64,000 nucleotides of DNA from Eubacterium sp. AB3007 (GCF_000688015.1 NZ_JIAD01000001.1:992001-1056000), one strand, 5' to 3'. Shown: positions 9,417-17,234, counted from the first letter of the stretch. Made by a program: numbers and translations. The notes: generated by a model not told the origin, from the sequence alone.

Positions 9417-9450
9417 AGAAAAACCGGCTTCGGCGTTGTGCCGAAGCCGG
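9417..9450 (-). terminator. Terminator after the small membrane protein pair
   Basis: CCGGCTTCGGC (9424-9434), loop GTTGT, GCCGAAGCCGG (9440-9450); a T-run follows on the minus strand. An 11-bp perfect stem. Confidence 0.85.
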
Positions 9451-9467
9451 ACAATTCCAAGCGTATA

Positions 9468-9779
9468 TTATGCTTTTGTGGAGGTTTTCCGGGAAACCAG
9501 TCTCGACATGACGCCTTTTGGATCATTTGCCAGCAGTACCACCAGCCATCCCATCAGGCCGATCATGACGATCACGATCCCCAGAAGTGCATCATCTACA
9601 GACAGATCGAAGAATCCTTCGCCCTCTGCAACACAGAAAATGGCATCTCCCAACCACATCAGGGACGCGCCCCAGAACATCAGCGCCAGTGTCCCCAGCT
9701 TATAAGTGAAATCCGGTGCCTTCGCATACCACACGATAGTGGAGATGATGGCCGCGAAAGTAGTGATGATGAGACACAT
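9468..9779 (-). CDS. Small membrane protein, unknown function (second of pair)
   Basis: A 103-residue protein with three likely membrane helices (about residues 3-18, 26-45, 58-80) and a short basic C-terminus. The ATG at 9779 has an AAAGGAGG site 6 nt upstream; an in-frame start at 9821 lies inside the previous gene and has none. Acidic and aromatic residues between helices 2 and 3 (GDAIFCVAEGEGFFDLSVDDA) are notable. No function can be assigned; it is two bases after its partner and probably acts with it in the membrane. Confidence 0.75.
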   Translation of the reverse strand: MCLIITTFAAIISTIVWYAKAPDFTYKLGTLALMFWGASLMWLGDAIFCVAEGEGFFDLSVDDALLGIVIVMIGLMGWLVVLLANDPKGVMSRLVSRKTSTKA

Positions 9780-9781
9780 AA

Positions 9782-10222
9782 CTACCTCCTTTCTTCGGCC
9801 AGGGCATTGCTCCGCTTGCACAAAGCATCCGCCACCAGAGTCATAACGAACCAGACAGCTGTTACGATGATCGCCATGGTCACACCCACGGTACTCATCT
9901 CATGAAGCATCTCCGCTGTGTCTGCCGCGTTATTCATCGCCGTCAGGAACGGTGGCCAGGGAACCACCTCCCCATGCCAGACGTGTTCAAACAGAAGCAG
10001 GAAAGCCCCGCCCCACAGCAGGTTGGTCAGCCAGCCGATCTTGCGGCTCCATGGGATCCTGTTCTCCCCCTGTTCCGCCACTTCTGCGGCATCCCCCTCG
10101 TAGACCTTTCCCGGGTCTGCGGGTCCTGCAGCCTGAAGTCCTAACTGCTCTTTCTTCTTGATCTGGCGGTTCACCACTGTCAGAACAACTGCCTCAACGG
10201 TAGGCACTAAAAAACAAGCCAT
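9782..10222 (-). CDS. Small membrane protein, unknown function (first of pair)
   Basis: 146 residues. Residues 1-18 form a hydrophobic N-terminal segment (MACFLVPTVEAVVLTVV), then a charged hydrophilic part, then two membrane helices (about 62-78 and 108-128) separated by a loop rich in His, Trp and Glu (FEHVWHGEVVPWPPF, MLHEMSTVG). The loop could bind a metal, but that is speculation. The start at 10222 is set by AAGGAGG 6 nt upstream. I believe similar protein pairs occur in other Clostridia; their function is unknown. The mRNA leader is long and structured. Confidence 0.75.
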   Translation of the reverse strand: MACFLVPTVEAVVLTVVNRQIKKKEQLGLQAAGPADPGKVYEGDAAEVAEQGENRIPWSRKIGWLTNLLWGGAFLLLFEHVWHGEVVPWPPFLTAMNNAADTAEMLHEMSTVGVTMAIIVTAVWFVMTLVADALCKRSNALAEERR

Positions 10223-10360
10223 AATCATCCTCCTTAACCTTGCACGTATTACAATATACCAACCAATCACCTTCTGGTGACAAATATCACGTGCAATGAC
10301 ACGATATAACGAATGGTATCTTCTAATACCTGCAAGCCTTCCTGGCTTGTTTACTCAACT
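10223..10360 (-). promoter_or_regulatory. Structured 5' leader of the small membrane protein pair
   Basis: About 130 nt lie between the promoter and the start codon. On the minus strand it can form AAGCC-AGGAA-GGCTT, GGTAT-TAGAAG-ATACC, and a long stem TTGCACGT/ACGTGCAA enclosing CACC-AGAA-GGTG. I do not recognise a known riboswitch class. Confidence 0.4.
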
Positions 10361-10390
10361 ATTATACAATGGATCGGGGGATGTTGTCAA
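10361..10390 (-). promoter_or_regulatory. Promoter of the small membrane protein pair
   Basis: Minus strand consensus TTGACA (10385-10390), 18-nt spacer, consensus TATAAT (10361-10366). Confidence 0.8.
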
Positions 10391-10412
10391 TAAATGCATC
10401 CTGCAGCATCCC
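10376..10412 (-). terminator. Hairpin after the 134-residue membrane protein gene
   Basis: GGGGATG and CATCCCC pair across a 23-nt loop, about 15 nt beyond the stop codon at 10428. It overlaps the promoter of the next minus-strand unit and has only weak T content, so function as a terminator is uncertain. Confidence 0.4.
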
Positions 10413-10427
10413 CGTCTCCTGCGATCC

Positions 10428-10832
10428 TTACTTCGACTTCCTCCAGGCCTTGCGATATGCCTCCAGGTGCTTCGGATCGGAGTCACGGCGCTTCATCTGA
10501 TCCATGTACATCTTCTCTGTCATACCCATCTTCTTGTAGAAGCTGAGAAGCTCGTTCTGCTTATGCCGGAAATAGAAAAATACACCGACAACTACCGCAA
10601 CCCCTACGAGCAGACAGGGGATCAGCCCCGCCCATTTGAAATTGATAAACAGCAGGACGCAGGCGATGACCCAGAGGATGCCGGCACAGATGGCGATGAT
10701 CCTGAACTTCTTCGGATCCATGGTCTTCGGCTGCTTGATCCCCTCCTGGTTCATGTAGTGCTTCTGCATGTTTCTCTGATATCCGCCAGACTGACGGTTG
10801 TAACCCATGTTTCTGTTTTTTCCTTTGCTCAT
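10428..10832 (-). CDS. Small membrane protein of unknown function
   Basis: 134 residues. The first 40 are polar and rich in Asn, Gln, Arg and Lys. Two adjacent hydrophobic helices follow (about 44-63 and 66-86), and the last 45 residues are strongly charged (FYKKMGMTEKMYMDQMKRRD). The likely topology is a helical hairpin with both ends in the cytoplasm. I do not recognise a family. It is transcribed alone, divergently from the ABC importer. Confidence 0.7.
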   Translation of the reverse strand: MSKGKNRNMGYNRQSGGYQRNMQKHYMNQEGIKQPKTMDPKKFRIIAICAGILWVIACVLLFINFKWAGLIPCLLVGVAVVVGVFFYFRHKQNELLSFYKKMGMTEKMYMDQMKRRDSDPKHLEAYRKAWRKSK

Positions 10833-10901
10833 TATCGTTTCCTCCCAATATACTATACTACATATTTTATACCCGGATTGTCAATACAGAAAAACGAGAC
10901 C

Positions 10902-10931
10902 TTGCAACTAACCCGTTTCCTATGATATAAT
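10902..10931 (+). promoter_or_regulatory. Promoter of the nickel/peptide-type ABC operon
   Basis: TTGCAA (10902-10907), 18-nt spacer, TATAAT (10926-10931). Transcription would start near 10938, at the foot of the leader hairpin. Confidence 0.65.
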
Positions 10932-10936
10932 AGCGA

Positions 10937-10998
10937 AAGCCACGAAGGCGTTTTGTGCTCAGAAGAGCGCATACCATCTTCCGTGGTTTTTATTTTTT
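10937..10998 (+). terminator. Leader terminator/attenuator before the ABC importer
   Basis: An outer stem pairs CCACG plus AAG (10940-10947) with CTT and CGTGG (10978-10986) around one bulged C. It encloses an inner hairpin GTGCTC-AGAA-GAGCGC. The outer stem is followed directly by a run of T broken by one A (10987-10997). The first gene starts only 15 nt later, so most transcripts should stop here unless the structure is altered. Confidence 0.65.
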
Positions 10999-11012
10999 GC
11001 AAAAGGAAAGAT

Positions 11013-12011
11013 ATGAACCAAACACAGAAGAAAACCGAATATATTCTCCGAAAGACCGGGCAGATGCTCCTGGTGCTGTTCCTTCTTTCTGTGATCGTGT
11101 TCACGCTGGCAAGGCTTTGTCCCGGCGACCCTCTGCGGGCCTACTACGGTGACGGACTGGACCGGATGAACGAACAACAGAAGGAACTGGCCAGGGACAA
11201 GCTGGGACTGAACGACTCCTTCCCTGTGCAGTACGCCCGTTGGGCGGGAGAACTGGTCCACGGGGATCTGGGAATCTCCTACAAGTACAAGCGTCCGGTG
11301 ACCGAAGTCATCGGGAATGTGTGGAGAAACACACTGACGCTTGGCGGGCTGTCCTTCCTCCTGACCTTCCTGCTGGCCATCTGGCTGGGCAGGCTTTGTG
11401 CTCTGCGAGAGAACACCTGGACGGACCGGATCCTGTGCAGGCTGGGGGTGGTGTCGGGGAGCATCCCGGCGTTCTTCCTGGCGCTGCTGCTGATCCTGCT
11501 CTTTGCCGTCAACCTGAGGATCTTCCCCACGGGGGGCGCTTACAGCCTGGGACATGCAGAGGATCTGGCGGACCGACTCTGGCATCTGGTGCTCCCAGTG
11601 ACCGTGATGGTGCTGGGCCACCTGTGGTACTATGCCTACATGATCCGCAACAAGCTGCTGGAGGAGACCCGGAAGGACTACGTGATGCTGTGCAAGGCAC
11701 AGGGGATCCCGCGGGGGCGGATTCTTCGACACTACTGCTTCCGGAACATCCTGCCTTCGCTTCTGGTGATCATGGCCATCGCCGTCCCCCACATCCTTGG
11801 AGGCACCTACGTGGTGGAGATGGTGTTCGCCTACCCGGGGCTGGGAACGCTGAGTTTTGAGAGCGCCCTCTACAAGGACTACAACATGCTGATGGCACTT
11901 TGCATGCTCACCGGGGCGGTGGTGCTGGTCTGCAACCTGTTGGCCCAGATCATCAGCGAATTCATCGATCCGCGGATGCAGTACGAAACCATAGAGGAGG
12001 TGAGCGCATGA
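11013..12011 (+). CDS. ABC transporter permease, nickel/peptide (NikB/DppB) family
   Basis: Membrane subunit of a solute importer, 332 residues, of the binding-protein-dependent BPD_transp_1 type. The N-terminal hydrophobic segment (TGQMLLVLFLLSVIVFTLARL) is followed by the DppB-typical CPGDPLRAYYGDGLDRMNEQ block, then about five more membrane segments with the EAA-type coupling loop near YVMLCKAQGIPRGRILRHYCFRN. The ATG at 11013 follows AAAGGAA. Its stop overlaps the next gene's start by 4 nt (ATGA). The substrate is not certain; nickel is attractive because lar genes are nearby. Confidence 0.88.
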   Translation: MNQTQKKTEYILRKTGQMLLVLFLLSVIVFTLARLCPGDPLRAYYGDGLDRMNEQQKELARDKLGLNDSFPVQYARWAGELVHGDLGISYKYKRPVTEVIGNVWRNTLTLGGLSFLLTFLLAIWLGRLCALRENTWTDRILCRLGVVSGSIPAFFLALLLILLFAVNLRIFPTGGAYSLGHAEDLADRLWHLVLPVTVMVLGHLWYYAYMIRNKLLEETRKDYVMLCKAQGIPRGRILRHYCFRNILPSLLVIMAIAVPHILGGTYVVEMVFAYPGLGTLSFESALYKDYNMLMALCMLTGAVVLVCNLLAQIISEFIDPRMQYETIEEVSA

Positions 12012-12823
12012 ACAGAAACAAGCCCATCTTCTCTCTGGCGCTTCTGGCGCTGATCGTGCTGTGCTGCGCCTTCGCCGGCCTGTTGGCCCCCTACCCGCCC
12101 GCTGCCATGGACAGTGCAGCGGTGAACCTGGCCCCCTGCCGTGCCCATCCCTTTGGCACGGACAACATGGGAAGAGACCTCTTCACCATGGTACTCTATG
12201 GGGGAAGGGCCTCGTTGATCATCGGTCTGGCCAGCGCCGCGCTCTCCACGTTCATCGCGGTGGTCTACGGGACCGCCAGCGGCCTTGCCGGGGAGCGAAC
12301 GGACGACCTGCTGATGAGGACGGTGGAGCTTTTGATGAGTCTCCCCTCCATCCTGGTGATCCTGTTCCTTCAGGCCTGGTGGGGGCAGCCGACGTACCTG
12401 TCTCTCTCGGTGATCATCGGAATCACCAGCTGGATGAACATCGCCAAGATCGTCCGCAGCGAGGTGCGGCAGATCGGCGAAAGCGACTACATCCTGGCCG
12501 CACGCACCATGGGTGGCGGCTTCTGGTACATCCTGCGGCGGCATCTGCTTCCCAATTTCGTACCAGCCATCATGTTCATGGTGGTGTCCAACATCAGCTC
12601 TGCCATCATCACCGAGTCCACCCTGAGTTTCCTCGGACTTGGCCTGCCCCTGACGGAAGTCTCCTGGGGAAGCCTGCTGTCTATGTCGCAGGAAGCTCTT
12701 CTATCCAACTACTGGTGGATCATCGTGATCCCGGGCACCGTGCTGATCCTCACGCTGGTGTGCATCACCAATCTGGGAGAATATATTCGGCGATCGAACA
12801 CACGACTATTCAGTAACCTGTAA
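12008..12823 (+). CDS. ABC transporter permease, nickel/peptide (NikC/DppC) family
   Basis: Second membrane subunit, 271 residues, partner of the preceding permease. It has an N-terminal anchor helix, then the conserved HPFGTDNMGRDLFTMVLYGG region typical of DppC/NikC proteins, and the coupling loop EVRQIGESDYILAARTMGGG. Start and preceding stop share ATGA at 12008-12011, so translation is coupled. The binding protein gene follows after 16 nt. Confidence 0.88.
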   Translation: MNRNKPIFSLALLALIVLCCAFAGLLAPYPPAAMDSAAVNLAPCRAHPFGTDNMGRDLFTMVLYGGRASLIIGLASAALSTFIAVVYGTASGLAGERTDDLLMRTVELLMSLPSILVILFLQAWWGQPTYLSLSVIIGITSWMNIAKIVRSEVRQIGESDYILAARTMGGGFWYILRRHLLPNFVPAIMFMVVSNISSAIITESTLSFLGLGLPLTEVSWGSLLSMSQEALLSNYWWIIVIPGTVLILTLVCITNLGEYIRRSNTRLFSNL

Positions 12824-12839
12824 CAGAAAGGATAATGAC

Positions 12840-14408
12840 ATGTTGAAAAGCAAGAAACTAATAAGCATCGCGGCCGCTCTGGCACTTGTCATGGCCCTGG
12901 TCCTCACCGGCTGCAGCGGCGACAAAGCCGCCAGCTCGGATGCCAAGGATGGCAAGACCCTGATCTACGGCAGCCAGGACTACACCGCCATCAACCCGGC
13001 TTTGTTCGAGCACGGCGAGATCAACCTGCTGCTGTTCGCCGGCCTCACCACCCATGACGAGAACAACAAGGTGGTGCCCGGTCTGGCAGAAGACTGGGAC
13101 TACGACGCGGACTCCCACACCTATACCTTCCATCTCCGTGACGGCCTCACCTTCCACGACGGTGAGCCGCTGACCTCAGAGGACGTGAAGTTCACCCTGG
13201 AGTCCATTCTGGATGAGAAGAACGCTTCGGAGATCGTCTCCAACTACACCGATATCAAGGACATCCAGTGCCCGGATGAGAAGACCGTCAAGATCCAGCT
13301 GGACAAGACCAACGTGGCCTTCCCGGATTACATGACCATCGGCATCCTGCCCAAGCATCTGCTCGAGGGCAAGGACATGACCAGCGACGAGTTCAACCAG
13401 AACCCGGTCGGAGCCGGCCCCTATAAGTTGGTGAACTGGGATATGGGACAGAGCATCACCATGGAGAAGTTCGACGGCTACTATGCCGGTGCTCCCAAGA
13501 TCGATACCGTGATCTTCAAGATCGTACCGGATACGGATGCCAAGGCCATGCAGCTGGCCTCCGGAGACATCGACATGGCACAGATCACCGCCAAGACCAC
13601 CGACGATGTGGAGAAGACCGGCAACTTCAACATTTACAACATGAAGACCGCCGACTACCGCGCTGTAGCGTACAACTTTGCCGGGTCCAAGTTCTTCAAG
13701 GCTCATCCTGAGCTTGCCAACATCCTGAGTTACGGGATCGACCGGGATGCCATCATCAAGAGCGTCCTGCTGGGTGAGGGCCAGAGCGCCTACTCCCCGA
13801 TCCAGAAGAATGAGTTCAATAAGGAAGATATCGAGCACTTCGACTATGACCCCTCCAAGATGGAGAAACTCCTGGAGGAGGATGGCTGGACCAAGAATGC
13901 CCAGGGCATCTATGAGAAGGATGGCGATACGCTGAAGTTCAATCTGGATGCCATGGCAGACGACCAGGTGCGTGTGGATATGGCCAAGATGGTAGCCGCA
14001 CAGCTGCAGGAACATGGTGTGGACGTCACCGCCAGAGCTGAGAAAGAGATCGACTGGGCCGGATTTGACGCAGTCATCATCGGTTGGGGATCCCCCTTTG
14101 ACGCAGATGATCACACCTACAAGATCTTCACCACCGACGCTGGTGACAACTACACCGGCTACTCCAACAAGAAAATCGACAAGATCCTTGCCGAGGCTCG
14201 CTCCACAGACAAAGCCAAAGACCGCAAGGCCCTCTACGGTGACTTCCTGGAGGAGATGACAAAACAAATGCCCTACAGCTTCATCGCATACGTAGACGCG
14301 GACTACGCTGTCCGCAAAGACATCACCGGGATCACCCCGGACACCCTCCTGGGACACCACGGTGTGGGCATCTTCTGGAACATTGCAGACTGGGATATCG
14401 AATCCTAG
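12840..14408 (+). CDS. ABC transporter substrate-binding lipoprotein, SBP family 5
   Basis: Extracytoplasmic binding protein, 522 residues, with a lipoprotein signal (hydrophobic residues 8-21, lipobox LTGC, Cys25). The body shows the family 5 pattern: YTFHLRDGLTFHDGEPLTSEDVKFTLE and PVGAGPYKLVNWD. The C-terminus contains GHHGVGIFWN, two adjacent His that might bind a metal as in some nickel-binding members; this is inference. Family 5 covers peptides, Ni and Ni-chelates, so the substrate needs testing. It lies between permease and ATPase genes in one operon. Confidence 0.88.
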   Translation: MLKSKKLISIAAALALVMALVLTGCSGDKAASSDAKDGKTLIYGSQDYTAINPALFEHGEINLLLFAGLTTHDENNKVVPGLAEDWDYDADSHTYTFHLRDGLTFHDGEPLTSEDVKFTLESILDEKNASEIVSNYTDIKDIQCPDEKTVKIQLDKTNVAFPDYMTIGILPKHLLEGKDMTSDEFNQNPVGAGPYKLVNWDMGQSITMEKFDGYYAGAPKIDTVIFKIVPDTDAKAMQLASGDIDMAQITAKTTDDVEKTGNFNIYNMKTADYRAVAYNFAGSKFFKAHPELANILSYGIDRDAIIKSVLLGEGQSAYSPIQKNEFNKEDIEHFDYDPSKMEKLLEEDGWTKNAQGIYEKDGDTLKFNLDAMADDQVRVDMAKMVAAQLQEHGVDVTARAEKEIDWAGFDAVIIGWGSPFDADDHTYKIFTTDAGDNYTGYSNKKIDKILAEARSTDKAKDRKALYGDFLEEMTKQMPYSFIAYVDADYAVRKDITGITPDTLLGHHGVGIFWNIADWDIES

Positions 14409-14420
14409 AAAGGATCCTTT

Positions 14421-14446
14421 GCCGGCCCCTTCGTTCAGGGGCCGGC
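14421..14446 (+). other. Intercistronic GC-rich hairpin between binding protein and ATPase genes
   Basis: GCCGGCCCCT and AGGGGCCGGC form a 10-bp perfect stem around a 6-nt loop, with no T-run after it. It probably stabilises the upstream message or reduces read-through, giving more binding protein than ATPase. Confidence 0.6.
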
Positions 14447-14454
14447 AGTCAATT

Positions 14455-15927
14455 ATGAACATGAATGAACTTCTTCGGGTAGAAAATTTCAGATTAGCCT
14501 TTCACGGCCCGAACGGCCGTGTCCCGGCCGTCCGAGGCGTAGATCTGACGATCCGCCGCGGCGAAACAGTGGCCATCGTAGGGGAATCCGGCAGCGGCAA
14601 GACCGCTCTCTGCCGCTGTATCCTCATGCTTCACGCGGCCCACGCCAAGATCGAAAGCGGACGTATCCTTCTCTGTGGCAAGGAGGTCACCGCCATGGAC
14701 GAGGCCGCGCTGAATCAGGTGAGAGGTACGGATGCCGCCATCGTTTTTCAGGATCCCATGTCCTCTCTGAATCCGGTGTTCTCCATCGGCACCCAGATCA
14801 TGGACCCTCTGCGCTTCCATCAGGGGATGTCCAAGGGAGAGGCCCATGTCCGCGCACTGGAACTTCTCACCCAGGTAGGGATCGATCATCCGGAACTTCG
14901 GATGAAGCAGTATCCCCACCATCTTTCCGGCGGACAACGTCAGCGGGTGGCCATCGCCATCGCCCTGGCCTGCGATCCCGCCTTGCTCATCGCAGATGAA
15001 CCCACCACCGCTTTGGACGCGGACACCCAGTCTAGGATCATGGAACTCCTGGGAGCGATCTGTCGCCGAAGGGATCGGGGCGTGCTCTTCATCACCCACG
15101 ACCTGGGCCTGGCCAGAGATCTGGCTGACCGGATCCTGGTCATGAAGGAGGGCCAGATCGTCGAGGAAGGCACCGCAGAATCTGTGTTCCGCGCGCCGCA
15201 GCATCCCTATACCCAGGCCCTTCTTAGGTACGCCACCTATGGAAAAGGCAGCAGCCACTACCACGGCCATATCCGGGAGGAGATGGACTCGTTTGCGGAG
15301 CAGCCGGTGCTGGTCCGGGTGGAGAATCTCACCAAGACCTTCCGCCTCGGCCGCGCCCAGTCCCGCGCAGTGCTCCGGGACTTTTCTCTAGACATCCGCA
15401 AGGGAGAGATCGTGGGACTGGTGGGACCTTCCGGCTGCGGCAAATCCACCTTGGCCCGCTGCATGATGGGGATCCACACGCCCACCGCCGGGAGCATCTG
15501 GTATGCGCCCGGATGCAATAACAGCATGATCTTCCAGGATTCTGCCTCGGCGTTTGACCCACGGATGACTATAGAAGAGATCATTGCGGAACCCCTGGTG
15601 ATCGCCGGTGGCTATCCCCGCCAGGAACGGCACCGCCGGGTACTGGAAGTGATGAAACAGGTGGAGCTTCCTGCTTCCCTGATGGACCGGCATCCTTACG
15701 ATGTCTCCGGCGGCGAGCGGCAGCGAGCCGCCATCGCCCGAGCGCTGATCACCGATCCGGACTTCCTCATAGCTGATGAACCTATCTCCTCTCTGGATGT
15801 CTCCATTCAGGCGCAGATCATCCATCTGCTGAAACGGCTGCGGGAGGAACGGGATCTGACCATCCTCCTCATCGCCCACGATCTGCCCATGGTGTTGCAC
15901 ATCAGCGACCGGGTGTTGCAGATGTGA
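14455..15927 (+). CDS. Fused two-domain ABC ATPase, nickel/peptide (DppD-DppF) type
   Basis: Energises the importer encoded upstream. 490 residues hold two complete nucleotide-binding domains that are usually separate proteins. Domain 1: Walker A GESGSGKT at 43-50, signature LSGGQRQR, Walker B LLIADEP. Domain 2: Walker A GPSGCGKS near 324, signature VSGGERQR, Walker B FLIADEP. The C-terminus stops right after the second H-loop region (LLIAHDLPMVLHISDRVLQM). The ATG at 14455 or the one at 14461 could be used; the ribosome site is weak, in line with lower expression than the binding protein. Confidence 0.88.
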   Translation: MNMNELLRVENFRLAFHGPNGRVPAVRGVDLTIRRGETVAIVGESGSGKTALCRCILMLHAAHAKIESGRILLCGKEVTAMDEAALNQVRGTDAAIVFQDPMSSLNPVFSIGTQIMDPLRFHQGMSKGEAHVRALELLTQVGIDHPELRMKQYPHHLSGGQRQRVAIAIALACDPALLIADEPTTALDADTQSRIMELLGAICRRRDRGVLFITHDLGLARDLADRILVMKEGQIVEEGTAESVFRAPQHPYTQALLRYATYGKGSSHYHGHIREEMDSFAEQPVLVRVENLTKTFRLGRAQSRAVLRDFSLDIRKGEIVGLVGPSGCGKSTLARCMMGIHTPTAGSIWYAPGCNNSMIFQDSASAFDPRMTIEEIIAEPLVIAGGYPRQERHRRVLEVMKQVELPASLMDRHPYDVSGGERQRAAIARALITDPDFLIADEPISSLDVSIQAQIIHLLKRLREERDLTILLIAHDLPMVLHISDRVLQM

Positions 15928-15936
15928 ATTTTTCCG

Positions 15937-16104
15937 GCACAAAGCCTTTATGGCAAAACCCCCGTTTTCTTATGGCAATGCCATAAACATATCGACTTTT
16001 GCCATAAGAAAACTACCCAATCGCCGCCATTCTTATGGCAGAGCCCGGGGAATCTTATGGCAATGCCATAAGATTCCCCGGGCTCTGCCATAAAGGCTTT
16101 GTGC
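15937..16104. repeat. Octamer-repeat array 1 (eight TTATGGCA/TGCCATAA half-sites)
   Basis: Forward TTATGGCA at 15948, 15970, 16033, 16055; inverted TGCCATAA at 15979, 16000, 16064, 16086 (start positions). Each 60-61 nt unit is octamer-14-octamer-1-octamer-13/14-octamer; the two units are 25 nt apart. Unit 2 (16033-16093) is a perfect palindrome with 30-nt arms around one central A. A 19-bp inverted repeat (15937-15955 with 16086-16104) encloses the whole array. It ends 20 nt before a sigma-54 promoter. Confidence 0.9.
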
Positions 16105-16112
16105 GATCGTAG

Positions 16113-16129
16113 TGGCACAATTCTTGCAT
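16113..16129 (+). promoter_or_regulatory. Sigma-54 (-24/-12) promoter of the carnitine-dehydrogenase-like gene
   Basis: TGGCAC (16113-16118), 5 nt, TTGCAT (16124-16129): match to the RpoN consensus with the required GG-to-GC spacing, about 40 nt before the start codon. Confidence 0.8.
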
Positions 16130-16169
16130 AGGATATCTGTACATTGATGTAAGTAACAGGAGGTACCCT

Positions 16170-17084
16170 ATGAAAATTGCTTTTGTGGGAACCGGCATGA
16201 TCGGTTCCGGACTGGCCGTTAACGCTGCGCTGAAGGGACTGGACGTAGTCTTGTACGATGTGGTGGACACCGAGGTGGTGAAAGACACTGTCGGAAAGGT
16301 CCTGGACATTCTGGTAGAGGCGGGCGCCATCGACGCCGCCCGTGCAGACGAGACCATCGCAGCCATGGGCTTCACCCAGGACATAGCTGAGGCCGTCAGC
16401 GGCGCAGACTTTGTGCAGGAGTGCGTGCCCGAGAAGATCGAGCTGAAGCACAGCACCTATCGCCAGATCCAGGAGATTTGCGGTGAGGACGTGATCATCG
16501 CCAGCTCCACCAGCGGCATGTTCCCATCCAAGCTTTCCGAGGGCGCTCTCTATCCTGAGAAGATCGTAGTAGGACATCCCTACAATCCTTCCTACCTGCT
16601 TCCCCTCATCGAGGTATGTGGCCCCCACGCGCCGCAGGAGGTCCTGGACAAGGCCTGCGCGATCTACAAGGCCATGGGCAAAGAGCCTGTCATCTGCAAG
16701 AAGGAAGTCACCGGCTTCATCGTGAACAGCCTCTCCTGGGGCGTGATGGACGACGGCATCCAGAAGGTGCTGGACGGTGTCTGCGAAGTAGAAGATGTGG
16801 ACAAGGCCATCATGTACGGCCCTGGCATGCGTATGGCTATCACAGGTCAGCTTCTGACCATGTCCATGGGCGTCAAGGGCGGTTTCCGCGTCATGGCGGA
16901 GAAGTACGGTGCTACCGCAGCACGCCGGCCGGAGCAGATCCCCCACTATCCTGAGATCGAGGACGGTGTGGAGGCCGAGATCGCAGGCCGCAGCCAGACA
17001 CAGGGGCAGAATCTGGACGACATCGTCAAGTTCCGTGACAAAGCCTTCGTCGAGATCCTGAAGCTGCAGGGCAAAGAATTTTAG
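16170..17084 (+). CDS. 3-hydroxyacyl-CoA dehydrogenase family oxidoreductase, L-carnitine/L-gulonate dehydrogenase-like
   Basis: NAD-dependent oxidation of a beta-hydroxy substrate. 304 residues: Rossmann domain with GTGMIGSG (7-14), then the catalytic region with SSTSG, the His of GHPYNPSYLLPLIEV and its Glu partner, and the Asn of FIVNSL. The HPxNPxYLLPLIEV form and the later GPGMRMAITG resemble L-carnitine 3-dehydrogenase and gulonate dehydrogenase more than butyrate-pathway enzymes. A good AGGAGG site sets the start. It is a single-gene unit behind a sigma-54 promoter. A role in oxidising carnitine or a similar beta-hydroxy acid is inferred. Confidence 0.82.
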   Translation: MKIAFVGTGMIGSGLAVNAALKGLDVVLYDVVDTEVVKDTVGKVLDILVEAGAIDAARADETIAAMGFTQDIAEAVSGADFVQECVPEKIELKHSTYRQIQEICGEDVIIASSTSGMFPSKLSEGALYPEKIVVGHPYNPSYLLPLIEVCGPHAPQEVLDKACAIYKAMGKEPVICKKEVTGFIVNSLSWGVMDDGIQKVLDGVCEVEDVDKAIMYGPGMRMAITGQLLTMSMGVKGGFRVMAEKYGATAARRPEQIPHYPEIEDGVEAEIAGRSQTQGQNLDDIVKFRDKAFVEILKLQGKEF

Positions 17085-17108
17085 CGAAATACTCCATACC
17101 CTGGACCC

Positions 17109-17141
17109 AAGATCCCATCTCAAACGGTGGGATCTTTTTTT
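17109..17141 (+). terminator. Terminator after the dehydrogenase gene
   Basis: AAGATCCCA (17109-17117) pairs with TGGGATCTT (17128-17136), followed by seven further or overlapping T residues. Confidence 0.85.
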
Positions 17142-17160
17142 GCCCTCTTTTCATTTTTCG

Positions 17161-17189
17161 TTGACCCTCTGAATAAGATACGTTACAAT
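17161..17189 (+). promoter_or_regulatory. Promoter of asrABC
   Basis: TTGACC (17161-17166), 17-nt spacer, TACAAT (17184-17189), 45 nt before the asrA start. Confidence 0.7.
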
Positions 17190-17234
17190 CAAACCATAAG
17201 AACGACGAAACACAGAAGAGGAAGGAAGTATTTC

